Shown here: piece after piece, positions 26,659 through 36,614 of the stretch
Numbering within the stretch: the first letter of the stretch is position 1
How the letters are laid out: each line of letters starts with the position of its first letter
Assembly: GCA_030849045.1 (NCBI GenBank)
Contig: JASAOL010000603.1
Coordinates: forward strand, 1 to 64,000
Source of the DNA: Wallacemonas rigidus
Lineage: Eukaryota; Euglenozoa; Kinetoplastea; Trypanosomatida; Trypanosomatidae
Direction: 5' to 3'
Length of the DNA stretch: 64,000 bases
Made by a program: the position numbers and the translations under genes
The notes under the pieces: model-generated
What the model was told of the DNA's origin: nothing
The model's input: the letters and a program-made list of their open reading frames with translations, nothing else
Database searches by the model: none

Positions 26659-28980
26659 ATGTCCAAGGTGCCCAAATCCCTTCCCGTGAAGATCACGGTC
26701 AGTGACATTTCACTTGAGGTTCCCAAGGCGTTTTTTGAGAACTCAGCTCTCAAGGCCTCTGTCTTTGTGGGACGCAAAGGCAAGGGCTCCACGTCTCGTC
26801 GCACTAAGTATTTCACTGTTGCAAATCCCGAAGGCTTGCCCACGCGCACACGCCCTATTGTGACGCTCGGTGGTCCCGCTGGCGCAGACCCGGCGAGTGT
26901 GGAGGACAAGACGGTCGCTCAGGAAAAAGAGGCTGAGGTCGTTGTGATGAAGTACGGCGATCTGAACAATGTGACCTACGATCTCGATCTCAAGCCTCTG
27001 AGCAAGTACGACGGCCAATGGGTGTTTGATGAAGCTGGCAACCCCCTCATGTTCTTCGTACGCATCGTTCAGGTCAATCGGAAAGGCGCGAACGGCGGTG
27101 CCGGTGCCAAGAGCGAGCTGGAATCCAACACGCAGGAGATGATGATGATGGATCCGGACATGTCTGAGGAGAGCCGCAGCAACAACGACTTGAGTGGCTC
27201 GGATCAAGCCGCCAGTGACTCGGAGGAGGAGCTCGATCAGGCGGAGCTGGCGAACAATACCAACCTCACGGCTGATCTCATTGCTGCCATGAACGTCGAT
27301 GATCGGGATGAGAACGAAGTCTTGGTGGAGAAGCTTGTCGGGGAGACGGGTGCTGATTTCAAGCGCCGCTACCTCGAATTCCCCAAGATGATCGATGTGT
27401 CTGACATTGTGAACACCAAAGCGAAGCGCGCCGAGTACAGCGAGCGAGTCAAGTGCAAGAGCGCGTCACTTCTCGGCACTGTGCTCAACTTCACGCTGTC
27501 GGTGACGCTCCCAGAGGACCAGGTCACCGAGTACGAGGATAAGCAGAAGCTCAAGGAAGCCAAGGCGGAGCGCAAGCGCCGTGAGGAGGAGGAGAGGATT
27601 CTCGCCAAGGAGCGTAAGAAGGCCGAGAAGGAGGATGCGAAGCGCCATAAGAAAGACGCCAAGGGCGACGAGTATGGTGTCGACGTGTCCGTGGATCCGA
27701 AGCCCAGCGGAGCCGAGCAGTCTGCCAGTGCTCACGGCGCCGACGCTGCTCAGCCTGGCGCAGACGGTGGCGAAAAGAAGAAGAAGGGCGGCTTCGCGCC
27801 GATCAGCCTCGTCAAGGGCATCTTCAGCAAAGACCAGAAGCAGCAGAATACACCGTTCCCGCTCAAGTGTGTCTCGACGCCCTATCCGTTCCTCTTCATC
27901 CTCGACCGCTTCACACTCCGCAAGCTACAGTTGCCACACGAGCTGTACCGCGCGGTGCACATCCGTCTGGGGTGCGATCCCGTTTCTTTAGACACCTTCC
28001 CGCAGTTGATGCTGGACACCACCAAGGCCAGTGCCCTGACGAAGGAAGAGCTCCCCGGCTACGGCGATGGCCCCATCACACGATACTCGTTTGACTTCGG
28101 CAATGCGCACGTTTACTTTGGCGACAAGCACATCCGCAACGTGTGTGGCTTTGATACTCTGCGCGCGTTGCAGGAGTTCGAGAAGTCCCACCACCGCAGC
28201 GCCGATCGAAACGAGAGCTCCGCGTTAGATACCGCCTCCGGCACCCGCTCTCGCTCCAACAGCGAGGTCTTCCAGCAGGAGCTGCTGAACGTTGGCGAGA
28301 AGTTCATCCCGGTCCGCTTTGAGCCCATCAAGAACGTCGCCAACGACTGTATGGCGTGCCCCACCAAGTACACACGCGTCTCTGCGACGCTGATCGTCCC
28401 TAGCTCTATTCGCGGCGTCACCCCCAAGACAGAAGACCAGCTGCGCCGCGCCTTCGTAACACAAGTGGCAAAGGAACACAAGCAGCGCGAGAAGGAAGCC
28501 AAGAAGGCGGAGAAGGCGGCACGCAAGGCGGCAAAGAAAGGCGATGGGGCGGAGGCCGAGGCTGTCAGTAGCGAGGAGGACGAGAATCCAGACAACTGGA
28601 CCTGCTCGTCGCCCGAATCCTCCGATGATGACAAGAAGGAAACGACGGCGATGAACAGCGACGACGACAGGAACGCGGCAGCTGCGGATGCGCCGAGCCA
28701 ATTTGAGAGCCACGGGGAGGCGACTGTGAACGGCCCCAGCTACACGGCGATGCCGGCGTCCCGCATCGTCAAGAGTAAGTCCCGCTCCTTCCAGCTCAGC
28801 ACACGTCTGCTCAATGAGGAGTGGTCCCCCAAGGATGGCATGCACTACGCCATTCGCTTCGCTACCGGCGAAGAACTGGCGTTCCGTGCGCGGAAGGTGT
28901 ACCTACCTGCCGTGGCGTCCATGGGCCCGCACAGCTCCATCTATGATACTCCTCTGCCAGAGTTCAAGCCGAACGCCTAA
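26659..28980 (+). CDS. Large soluble protein with charged linkers (paralogue B)
   Basis: A 773-residue soluble protein. It opens with a strand-rich segment (LPVKITVSDISLEVPKAFF, about 8-26) that could be a C2-like beta sandwich, continues with MKYGDLNNVTYDLDL (97-111) and NPLMFFVRIVQV, then an acidic linker (about 170-215). A Lys/Glu-rich coiled-coil stretch (about 295-350) is followed by a second strand-rich domain containing YPFLFILDRFTL (409-420) and a GYGDGPITRYSFDFGNAHVY segment. A second Lys/Ala/Glu coil (about 605-630) and an acidic Ser-rich linker come before the final IRFATGEELAFRARK block (732-746). It has no catalytic motif I recognise. It shares colinear blocks with the preceding gene and is probably its diverged duplicate. 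The ATG at 26659 follows an acceptor at 26527-26528. Confidence 0.88.
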   Translation: MSKVPKSLPVKITVSDISLEVPKAFFENSALKASVFVGRKGKGSTSRRTKYFTVANPEGLPTRTRPIVTLGGPAGADPASVEDKTVAQEKEAEVVVMKYGDLNNVTYDLDLKPLSKYDGQWVFDEAGNPLMFFVRIVQVNRKGANGGAGAKSELESNTQEMMMMDPDMSEESRSNNDLSGSDQAASDSEEELDQAELANNTNLTADLIAAMNVDDRDENEVLVEKLVGETGADFKRRYLEFPKMIDVSDIVNTKAKRAEYSERVKCKSASLLGTVLNFTLSVTLPEDQVTEYEDKQKLKEAKAERKRREEEERILAKERKKAEKEDAKRHKKDAKGDEYGVDVSVDPKPSGAEQSASAHGADAAQPGADGGEKKKKGGFAPISLVKGIFSKDQKQQNTPFPLKCVSTPYPFLFILDRFTLRKLQLPHELYRAVHIRLGCDPVSLDTFPQLMLDTTKASALTKEELPGYGDGPITRYSFDFGNAHVYFGDKHIRNVCGFDTLRALQEFEKSHHRSADRNESSALDTASGTRSRSNSEVFQQELLNVGEKFIPVRFEPIKNVANDCMACPTKYTRVSATLIVPSSIRGVTPKTEDQLRRAFVTQVAKEHKQREKEAKKAEKAARKAAKKGDGAEAEAVSSEEDENPDNWTCSSPESSDDDKKETTAMNSDDDRNAAAADAPSQFESHGEATVNGPSYTAMPASRIVKSKSRSFQLSTRLLNEEWSPKDGMHYAIRFATGEELAFRARKVYLPAVASMGPHSSIYDTPLPEFKPNA

Positions 28981-30803
28981 CGTGATCTTCCCCCACCCCC
29001 ACCCCCGCCCGCGCCGTCTCTAGTTGATCGTAGTGGAAGCACCGAACACCGTGGCGTCCACGCGCCTGGTACGCACGTGGCTTGTTGCGTTCAAAAGAAA
29101 GCGAAACTATCGATGTCACCTGGCGGGACCGTGTGCGCGTGTAGAGTCTCTCTTTTTTCTTTCTCTTCTGTACTTGGGGATTGGGCCTGGCGCGTCCATT
29201 TTTCAAGCCACACCACGGAAGGGTGAAGAGTACGCATGAGACGTCGAGGAATGGCTGGGAATGACTACCAAGTCATTTTGTGGGCGGAAGAACTGCGGAG
29301 ACTGGCATCCACGTGTATGGTCTTCTCTCACTTCTCTACCGACACTCCTTTGTGTTTAGCGTGTCGCCCTTCACTCTCTCATGTGCTGGCATTTCTCGAA
29401 GGGTCTTTCGCCGTTGTCCTGACATCGGCGACTTCACCGCTCACCATCATCGTTCTTCGTCTCACGTTACTCGTTTGTGTTTCCGAGTATCTGAGTTTTT
29501 TTTTGTTTCTATTGGACTCATTATTCTCTTTTTTTTTTTTCTGTTTTGTTCTTCTCTTGTTTCCTGGTTTTTCCTCGCATGCTTCGTTGGTACGTGCATC
29601 GTGTCTACTGTTTTTCTTCTTTTCTTCTTCGTCTTTTTTTTTTTTTTCTGGATGCGGTTTTGAATTCATTCCTTTCATACGAGTTGTTTCTTTTTCTCTT
29701 CTCATCCTATGCCTTACACTGGCGGGTAGGTTCGTCAGGTTGGACATTCGTGGTATGGCACGGACACACATACACACGCACACGGCGCATGCACGCACGC
29801 GGAGGGAAGAAGAGAAAACAATTCTGCTGGTCCAGCGCCGCGTGTGTCTGTCTGTATGAAATCGCTGTTTTTGTGAATAACACACAAGAAAAAAAAATTG
29901 AACGGAACGTATGGCACGTCAGCGAACACACTGGCTGCCGCGCAGCTGTGCACTGTCGTTAAACCTGCAAAATGAAAAATAACAAAGCGCGCGTAGTGTG
30001 AATTGACGATACCGCATGTCTTTAACTTCTTCAACTGTTTTACCTTTTTTTTCCCCCGTACAGCGAAAATGCGAAAAAACAACAGAAAATGGTTTCCTTG
30101 TAGTGACTACTTTTACCATGTACGTGTTCGAGTGAAAAGGAACAACAACAAAAAAAAAAATGAGCATAGAGAGTAGGTCGATACGAGAATCGCTGATGCA
30201 GCGCATGCTCTCAGTGACCTGCGCACGCCTTCGTGTGCGTCTGCCTGATAAAAGGCGGCACATTCAGCCTTTTTGTCAATCCGCTGTAGCCCAACGCACG
30301 CGAATTGGGAAAAAAAAGAAGAGGGATGCACTGGTGCTGCTCACTCCCTTGTCACACACGCTTGTGCGACTTTGAAGTGGTGGGGGGGGGGCCGTGACAG
30401 TGTGGGACGACTGTGACAGTGTACCTGCCTGTTTGAATACCATGGGTGCCGCCGGATTAACGCTTCTCACTGTGGTGAGCAGTAAGACTGCTGGTCTCAC
30501 CTGTCTAACGAAAAGAAATCTTCCAGACTTCAACAAAAATTTTGGCGCCCTCTCATTCTCTCTATTTCTCTTCTTTTATTCTCTTTTGTCGGCGCACTGT
30601 CAATTTCCGTGTGCTTGCTTTATTTTTGTGCACTTCTAGTGGTATCCGTGCTTCTCCTCATCCCATGTCCGTGTGTCTGCGTGTACACGTTGCTACGCGT
30701 TCACTCCCATTTCTGTTAGCGTGAGGTTTCGGCATCGCTTTGCCAAATACGAGGACATCAACAACAACAACAAAAAAAATAAAGCTCGTCACGACGCCTG
30801 CAT
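28981..30803. other. Longest gene-free stretch in the window
   Basis: 1.8 kb of spacer with many T runs (29529-29540, 29634-29647), an A run near 29889-29897 and a G9 run (about 30382-30390). Translations in all frames are low-complexity and homopolymer-driven. A small RNA gene or long 3' UTR could be here, but I recognise none. Confidence 0.6.
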
Positions 30804-31697
30804 ATGTTCCGCGGTGCTGTGTCTCCTGGCCTCGCCGCACTGCCTCGCAGTGAGAGGCGGCTGGCGGTGCTCGCGCAGCGCACACACGGCAGGAAAAGTC
30901 AGCGTGCGACGTACCTAAATGCGGAGCGACGCTTGACGCTCGCACAACAGCGTCGCCAACAGGACCGCACATCGAAGAGGAGTGGTGTCACCAGCGCGGC
31001 GTCCGTGGCGGCGGCAGAGGCGGAGAGTGTGCGTGTAGTGCAAGGCGAGCACGTCAACGAGGAGAGAGCACACCATCGGACGCTGCGTAGCGCAGACGCT
31101 CGAAACGCGAGAGAAAGCAAGCGCTGGGCAGACGCGTCTCAAGCGGTCCGGTCGCACACGGAGGCGAACCGTCATTTCGCTCCAGGAAGCCGGTACAGTG
31201 ACAATGACGAAGTATCCGGCGAGAGTAAAGTGCAGATGTACTTCGATAGCCTCGTACGCGACGCCGTACTCCGCTTCGGGCCACCGCTTCCAGCGGAATT
31301 TGTGATGGATAATAGCGTGGTAACCCAAACCACCGGAGCAGTTCACAGCCGGCGCACGGCCTCCGCAGCATGGCGCGATGAGGGCGCGGACGGCACGCTG
31401 TTTCACATGTACGATGAGGTCGGCCTCCGAACGAGCGAACTGCTCACTGCGATCCGGCGGCTTCAGCCCAATTTCAGCTTCCGCACTCACTGCGATGGCA
31501 TCCCCTTCGCTCTGCTCATCAAGAACTGCTCGTACCTTCGCGCGTTCAACGGGAAGGTGAACGCGATGCGTTATCTGAAGCGCGAGCCCGATGGCCGTAT
31601 CGCTGTCTCGCTCGCCAAGTACAAGATGCGTGAGGCAGCACCACAGGATGGTATCCGGCAAGGTCCGCAACCGTGGCTCTATGGCGGCCGGATGTAG
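30804..31697 (+). CDS. Hypothetical Arg-rich protein, possibly mitochondrial
   Basis: A 297-residue basic protein. The N-terminus (MFRGAVSPGLAALPRSERRLAVLAQRTHGRK) is Arg-rich and nearly free of acids, which fits a mitochondrial presequence. Residues ~35-135 are Arg/Ala/Glu-rich and probably helical. The second half is more globular, with a YFDSLVRDAVLRFGPPLPAE segment, LRTSELLTAIRRLQPNFSF and a C-terminal YLKREPDGRIAVSLAKYK region. This composition is common among trypanosomatid mitochondrial ribosome or RNA-processing proteins, but no domain is recognisable, so this is inference. A plausible acceptor AG is at 30718-30719. It stands between long spacers with no overlap. Confidence 0.75.
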   Translation: MFRGAVSPGLAALPRSERRLAVLAQRTHGRKSQRATYLNAERRLTLAQQRRQQDRTSKRSGVTSAASVAAAEAESVRVVQGEHVNEERAHHRTLRSADARNARESKRWADASQAVRSHTEANRHFAPGSRYSDNDEVSGESKVQMYFDSLVRDAVLRFGPPLPAEFVMDNSVVTQTTGAVHSRRTASAAWRDEGADGTLFHMYDEVGLRTSELLTAIRRLQPNFSFRTHCDGIPFALLIKNCSYLRAFNGKVNAMRYLKREPDGRIAVSLAKYKMREAAPQDGIRQGPQPWLYGGRM

Positions 31698-32301
31698 CGT
31701 AAAAAAAAAAAAGTGGTGTGCCTTTTTTTTTTTTGTTCGATTGATAGCGGTGAGGCTTGTCGACTTCGTGCAATGAACTGGTCATGTTCAGTTCATCCGC
31801 TTTGATGCTCTCCTTGCAACTACACGCTGATGCTGTCGTCATGGCGCGCTAACGGTGATGGTCGCCTGCCTACCCCAGTCACGACTTCGTGGCCAGCTCC
31901 ATCGTAGTTTCATTTACGATTTATGTTCCCTCCCTCCCCTCCCCCCCCCCCTTCCCCACGCGCACCCACCATCGGACCTCAGTCTTCGTCATGAATCTCT
32001 CACTACATTAAGATCCCTCTCTCAACGTCTGTTTCTCCCACTCTCCTGCTCTCCTATAAATACTCCTCTGTTCACTTCTCCCGGATGTTTTCCTCAGTTT
32101 CTTTTTTTTTTTCCAGATTTTGTCCAACTCGCACACGTACGGTGACAGCTCCCCTTACTCGCTTTTTCTTCGCGTCCTGCTGTTGTCCGTTTACCACCTG
32201 CTGAGTGTGTTCCTCTTATTCGCTGTCGCTCTCTGGTACGTTTGCGTCGCAAAGCAGAACATCACCTCTTCTCTTCTTTGTTCGCTCGCGCGTGGTTTCC
32301 T
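31698..32301. other. Intergenic spacer upstream of amidohydrolase
   Basis: Contains A and T runs just after the stop (31701-31734), a C11 run (31941-31951), a T run (about 32102-32112) and pyrimidine-rich sequence feeding AGs at about 32258-32263. No gene. Confidence 0.65.
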
Positions 32302-34341
32302 ATGGTGACGTCTGCTATCGCCATCATCCACGCCAAGCGCGTGTGGAAGGGTGCCTCTGCCATTGAGCCTTCCGCCACGGCTACCTACCCACCTGAGGTA
32401 GACGCTGTGTTGATTGAAGATGGCACCATCGCCGCGGTCGGGTGCACAGCAGATATTCTGGCGCGCTATCGGCAGCTCGCGAAGCAAATTGAATCTGGCA
32501 GCGGACACCCCGCCGTGCCAGTCGAAGGTGGACGCGCTCGTGTTCGGGGTGTGCGTCTCATTGATTGTGAGAAGAGGCGGTGCGTGTACCCCGGCTTCAT
32601 TGACTCCCATGTTCACTTTATGGACGGAGGCCGCTTCCTCCTCGCACCGTCCTTCTCGAACGCCTCCAGCAGGGAGGTCTTCGTGAAAATTTTGCGAGAC
32701 TTCTTCGAGCAGACGTTCGACAGGTCGAGCGGCGCGTGGCTTAGCGGGGGCGGCTGGAGTGAGGCAGTGCTGGGGTGCTCGCCCGTGCGCGGTTGGCTTG
32801 ATGAGGTCTCCGCAGAGGTGCCCATTGTGCTTTACAGCAAGGATGTGCATTCGTGCGTCATGAACACCGCCGCTCTTCGCGCGAGCCATATCATTCCCGG
32901 CGCCGACGACGGCGACACGACTCTCATCACCAAAGTGGATGGTGGAGAGATCGAGCGGGACGAGAGTGGCGAGCCGAACGGTGTGCTTCGCGACAACGCC
33001 ATGAACGCCGCAAAGGCCTACTTCCCACGTGCTGATACCCGCGCGAATCAAGTGCTTGCCCTTAATGCTGCCACCGAGTATATGCTAGCGCGTGGCTTCA
33101 CCAGCGTCTTTTCCATGATGTCCATGCGTTTTCAGGACAACATCTGCGAGCTGGCGTTCCTCAGAGACATGGAGGCGGAGGGAGCCATGCGGATGCGTGT
33201 GCGCTACGGTATTCCGTGCGGTGACGTCGAGGCGCTGGTTTCTCAGTTTTATGAGCCCGTGCGTGCGCAGGCCGCCGTACGGCAAGACGCCTTCACGCAG
33301 CCCTACCGCTTCACGTCTACCTCGCCGAAACAAGGCGGTGGGTACCTCATCCTCGGGGCGGTCAAGCTCTTCAGCGACGGCTCGCTCAGCTCGCGCACAG
33401 CAGCGATGACGCGGCCGTACTTCTACGATGTGCGTACAGGAGGCGACATCGACAGCGACCTCGAGGAGACCGCGATCGAGGCACTGCTCGCCAAGGCCGG
33501 TCCTGACTGTAAATGTGGGCTTCTGACGCTGTCCCGTGAAGAGCTTCGGCAGCATGTTCGTGTGGCGCACGCACACAGATTACAATGCGTGGCTCACGCT
33601 ATTGGCGACCGTGCTTGTGCGACGGTCAACAAAGTGCTGTCCGAGTCTGCGGAGTGGCTTGCCGCGCAGGCGGATAGCGGCACAGCGGACCCAGCACTGC
33701 GTGACTTCCAGATGGCACCGCGCTCGCGCGTGGAGCACTTCCAGCACATTGCCAATGTTCAGAAGGAGGTGCAGCGCATGAAGGCGCACGGCATCATCGC
33801 CTCCATGCAGCCGTGTCATCTTCTTTTCGATGGCGACTACATCGATAACCTGCTTGGTGCCTGTCGCAAGGATAAGTCATACATCTGGGGCACGCTTCTC
33901 GCCCACAACATTCGCGTTGACCTCGGGTCAGACTGGCCTGTGGCTCCGGCCGATGTCAATGATGGTCTTCGCGGCGCGGTGACGCGGGTGCCTGATGTGA
34001 TGGCCACGGTGGCGGCGGAGGAGGCTGGTCACCCAGACGTCGCCTCGCTCAAGCGCTACCATGATGTGTGGAACCCAGCGGAGTGTATTCCCATGGATAT
34101 CGCGCTGCGCACGTACACGTACGAGGGCGCCTACGGTGCATTCCTCGATGATGTCGTCGGCACGCTTGAGATTGGAAAATATGCCGATGTGACTGTGTGG
34201 TCGGACGACTGGCTTGATGAGAGCAGCATGGTGCCTATGGGAGTGGCCAACGCCAAATGGTGGCCCCGGGGGGCCGAGCCTCAAGTGGACTTCACCATCG
34301 TGGGTGGTATTGTCGAGTACGAGCGCCGCGTCTCTGCGTAA
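32302..34341 (+). CDS. Amidohydrolase of the YtcJ-like family
   Basis: A 679-residue metal-dependent hydrolase of the amidohydrolase-3 (YtcJ/LAF3-like) group. Metal-ligand motifs are in order: PGFIDSHVHF with His103/His105; GAVKLFSDGSLSSRTAAM with Lys355 at the carboxylated-lysine site; HAIGDRA with His432; RVEHFQH with His479; and DLGSDWPV with Asp544. The C-terminal strand segment (LEIGKYADVTVWSDD) matches the composite beta domain of the superfamily. These enzymes hydrolyse C-N bonds of cyclic or aryl amides; the natural substrate of the family is mostly unknown. No organelle signal is clear. The family is common in bacteria and patchy in protists, so lateral origin is possible but untested. 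The ATG at 32302 is chosen; an in-frame TTG 20 codons upstream adds no family sequence. Confidence 0.93.
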   Translation: MVTSAIAIIHAKRVWKGASAIEPSATATYPPEVDAVLIEDGTIAAVGCTADILARYRQLAKQIESGSGHPAVPVEGGRARVRGVRLIDCEKRRCVYPGFIDSHVHFMDGGRFLLAPSFSNASSREVFVKILRDFFEQTFDRSSGAWLSGGGWSEAVLGCSPVRGWLDEVSAEVPIVLYSKDVHSCVMNTAALRASHIIPGADDGDTTLITKVDGGEIERDESGEPNGVLRDNAMNAAKAYFPRADTRANQVLALNAATEYMLARGFTSVFSMMSMRFQDNICELAFLRDMEAEGAMRMRVRYGIPCGDVEALVSQFYEPVRAQAAVRQDAFTQPYRFTSTSPKQGGGYLILGAVKLFSDGSLSSRTAAMTRPYFYDVRTGGDIDSDLEETAIEALLAKAGPDCKCGLLTLSREELRQHVRVAHAHRLQCVAHAIGDRACATVNKVLSESAEWLAAQADSGTADPALRDFQMAPRSRVEHFQHIANVQKEVQRMKAHGIIASMQPCHLLFDGDYIDNLLGACRKDKSYIWGTLLAHNIRVDLGSDWPVAPADVNDGLRGAVTRVPDVMATVAAEEAGHPDVASLKRYHDVWNPAECIPMDIALRTYTYEGAYGAFLDDVVGTLEIGKYADVTVWSDDWLDESSMVPMGVANAKWWPRGAEPQVDFTIVGGIVEYERRVSA

Positions 34342-35235
34342 AGCATGGGCAGGCAGCTCTATGAGGCTCCATGCATCTTCCGCTTCTCCCACGCACCAAC
34401 GCACATGTCTCGATCCACTCTTTTAGTCTGTTATCGTGTCAGTTTTCAGCTGTTGTTGTTTTTTTATCGTTGTTTTTCGTGTGTGTAGTCCGAAGTGCAT
34501 GGTGCGCTCGCCACGATGCCCTCGTTTGACGCTCTTACACGCTCCCCCTCGCTCTGCGCGTCGCACAGCACCTGTGTTCATCTGCCCACGTATCGACTCA
34601 CGCGCGAATGGCAGAAGGACGGGAGGTGAACGCTCTCTTGTGCCATTTCCTTCTTTTTCTTTTTTGTGGATACGCGTTTTTGTTTTGTTTTTTACGTTTT
34701 TTCGTCACCGCGGCTTCCTGCCGTTATTCCAAGGTGCTATTGTTCCTGTTGTATCTCTCTCTCTTTCTTTTGAACTTGTGGTTTTCTTTTGTGTTCTCTT
34801 GTGTATTTGTGCGAACAGCCTTCTCAGAGCCGAAAGAACGAACCGACCAAAAAAAAAAAAAACGAGTGGGAAGCAGCAGCATTGTGGATCGTCTGCGATT
34901 TCTCGCTGTCCTTGTCACATGGTGCCCGGGGGTTTTATTCATTTATCTCCGCTTCACCGAAATTCGCATACGCGAAACGCGGCGTGCGTGGTCAGGTAGC
35001 CTTGTATGATCGTCTCTTCTCTGTCCGCATCGGTGCCACTTCTCCGCGTGACTATCCACACTCTCCTCTTCCCCTCCAACTCGCCATGCTCATTCGGATA
35101 CCGGTCCTGATCTTTATGTGCTCTTACCGCATGCATTCATTGTGCGTGAACACGGAACTTCCACTTTATTTCCCCCCACCGTTTTTTGTCCACATTATCG
35201 ACGACTGAATCGGTGAAAAGCCTACATTAGACGCC
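34342..35235. other. Intergenic spacer upstream of SFT2 gene
   Basis: 0.9 kb, T-rich on the plus strand (several T runs 34660-34800), with an A14 run at 34849-34862. AGs at about 35214 and 35229 after a C/T stretch (35161-35190) are likely acceptors for the next gene. No gene seen. Confidence 0.65.
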
Positions 35236-35886
35236 ATGTCTTCGAGTGGTGGTCGTCATGCGAACACAGCCGGTGCGGACGAATCCAGCACTGTCGGCCG
35301 TTACTGGAGTAACCTGAAGTACCAGGCCCGTCGAGCTATCAGCAGCGAGGCGCCCGAAGATGAAGCGCTGATGGACATGCCGGAAGAGCAAGGCTACATG
35401 GAGGGCTTCAATGAGATGACAGACCTGACGTACACGCAGCGGATTCTTGGGTTTTTGATGGTGCTTAGCATGGGCCTCGTCTTCATTTCCATCTCGTTGT
35501 TACCGACGATGTTGTTGACGCCGAAGAAGTTCGCGTTTTTCATGACATTTGGCAATTTGTTCTGTCTGGCCTCCATCACACTGCTCGTCGGGATTTCCAC
35601 GCAAAGAAAGTCCATGTTTCAGGCCAATCGGTTTGAAGCGGCCTCTTTGTACTTGTTCTCCACAGTCATGACGTTGGCGTGCGCACTGTGGCTGAGAACG
35701 ACTCTCGGGTGTATGGTATTTACAGTTGTGCAGGTAGGGTGCTTGCTGTGGTACGCACTGAGCTACATCCCCTATGCTCGGCAAACCATTTACCTCGTGA
35801 CGCGGACTCTCCGAAGTGTCCTCGGACCCATAGTGAGCGTCATCGTCAGCGGCGTATCTGCCTGTGTGCGTGCCGTGACAAGCTGA
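35236..35886 (+). CDS. SFT2: SFT2-family Golgi membrane protein
   Basis: A 216-residue four-helix protein of the SFT2/Got1 group, which acts in retrograde vesicle fusion at the Golgi. Helices lie at about 70-90, 99-121, 134-153 and 157-177, with both ends cytosolic. Family signatures are clear: MTFGNLFCLASITLLVGI (103-120), then STQRKSMFQANRF matching the conserved MGP-K-LK-MF-P-R loop, and WYALSYIPYAR (172-182) matching the W-Y-SFIP-AR segment. The N-terminal 65 residues are hydrophilic and acidic. The C-terminal tail (183-216) adds a weak hydrophobic stretch beyond the usual end. ATG at 35236. Confidence 0.92.
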   Translation: MSSSGGRHANTAGADESSTVGRYWSNLKYQARRAISSEAPEDEALMDMPEEQGYMEGFNEMTDLTYTQRILGFLMVLSMGLVFISISLLPTMLLTPKKFAFFMTFGNLFCLASITLLVGISTQRKSMFQANRFEAASLYLFSTVMTLACALWLRTTLGCMVFTVVQVGCLLWYALSYIPYARQTIYLVTRTLRSVLGPIVSVIVSGVSACVRAVTS

Positions 35887-36614
35887 AGAGAAAAAGACGA
35901 GCGGGAAAAGCGAGTCTCTCAGCAAGAGCGAGGGGGCAGCGAGAGACAAAAAAAAATGTAAAGGTGACGACAGTCAACTGTAACGCTCGCTTGTCCCTAG
36001 GACATGCGTCACCTTTTCTTCTGCCCGTCGCACCGAACGTCACTGTCTTCGCTTGCCACCGCCTCTCGTTTACTGTGCCGTTTTTTTTTTTTTTTCTGGG
36101 GGGGTCACTTGTCGCTGCACAAGGCGAGTGTCGTGTGTCGTTGTGCGTAGTCTCTTTGTTCCCCTCTTCTTTGTTGTTGCTGTTATCGTGCTCGGCCGTT
36201 GTGCGCGCCTTCATGTGCAGCATGTAAACCACAACAAACGCCAGAAGCGACAAGAACAGGATGTTGAGGGTGTCTCTCACCGCTCTGAGCGCAGCAGACG
36301 CCCACGGTGAGGACACGGTTGCACGGGCTGTTCGTCTCGTTCATCGTATCGTTGTGTACTCTCTGCGCGTCGTACGTGGTATATGCGCCAAGGGCTGCAC
36401 TTCTCGCGACACCCACCTGACCATGGCTCTCACTAACTTTCGAACAATTTCTCTTTTAACGGCACATGTCGCGATTGACCTTTGACGGTTGGATGTGACT
36501 GGTCCCTTTTTTTTCTCTTCGAGTAGCGCACACGTACACGCTGTCGTTGGTAAAGACTTATTTGTTGAATCTTTTTTTTTTTTCAGAGAAAAAAAAAACG
36601 ATCTGGTTTGCAGC
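35887..36614. other. Intergenic spacer upstream of pyrophosphatase
   Basis: 0.73 kb. Holds T runs at 36081-36095 and 36572-36583. A 74-codon ATG frame (36261-36485, plus) and a hydrophobic antisense frame near 36200-36340 exist, but neither is convincing. Confidence 0.55.
36585..36586 (+). promoter_or_regulatory. Candidate spliced-leader acceptor for pyrophosphatase gene
   Basis: A T12 run (36572-36583) is followed by CAG, with AG here, 28 bases before the ATG at 36615. This is a textbook acceptor arrangement, and it excludes the Phe-run extension of the frame upstream. Confidence 0.65.

Noticed and set aside
29236-29859. A 207-codon plus-strand frame in the 1.8-kb spacer
   Set aside because: Mostly Phe/Leu/Ser from T runs, with no globular or conserved-looking segment.
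36183-36340. A hydrophobic, protein-like minus-strand frame (LNILFLSLLAFVVVY) inside the plus block
   Set aside because: It starts only at a GTG with a stop a few codons upstream, lies antisense to the transcription unit and has no ATG before the hydrophobic part. A conservation check could revive it.
36261-36485. A 74-codon plus-strand ATG frame in the spacer before the pyrophosphatase
   Set aside because: No domain, unconvincing composition, and the following acceptor serves the pyrophosphatase. Left out for lack of support.
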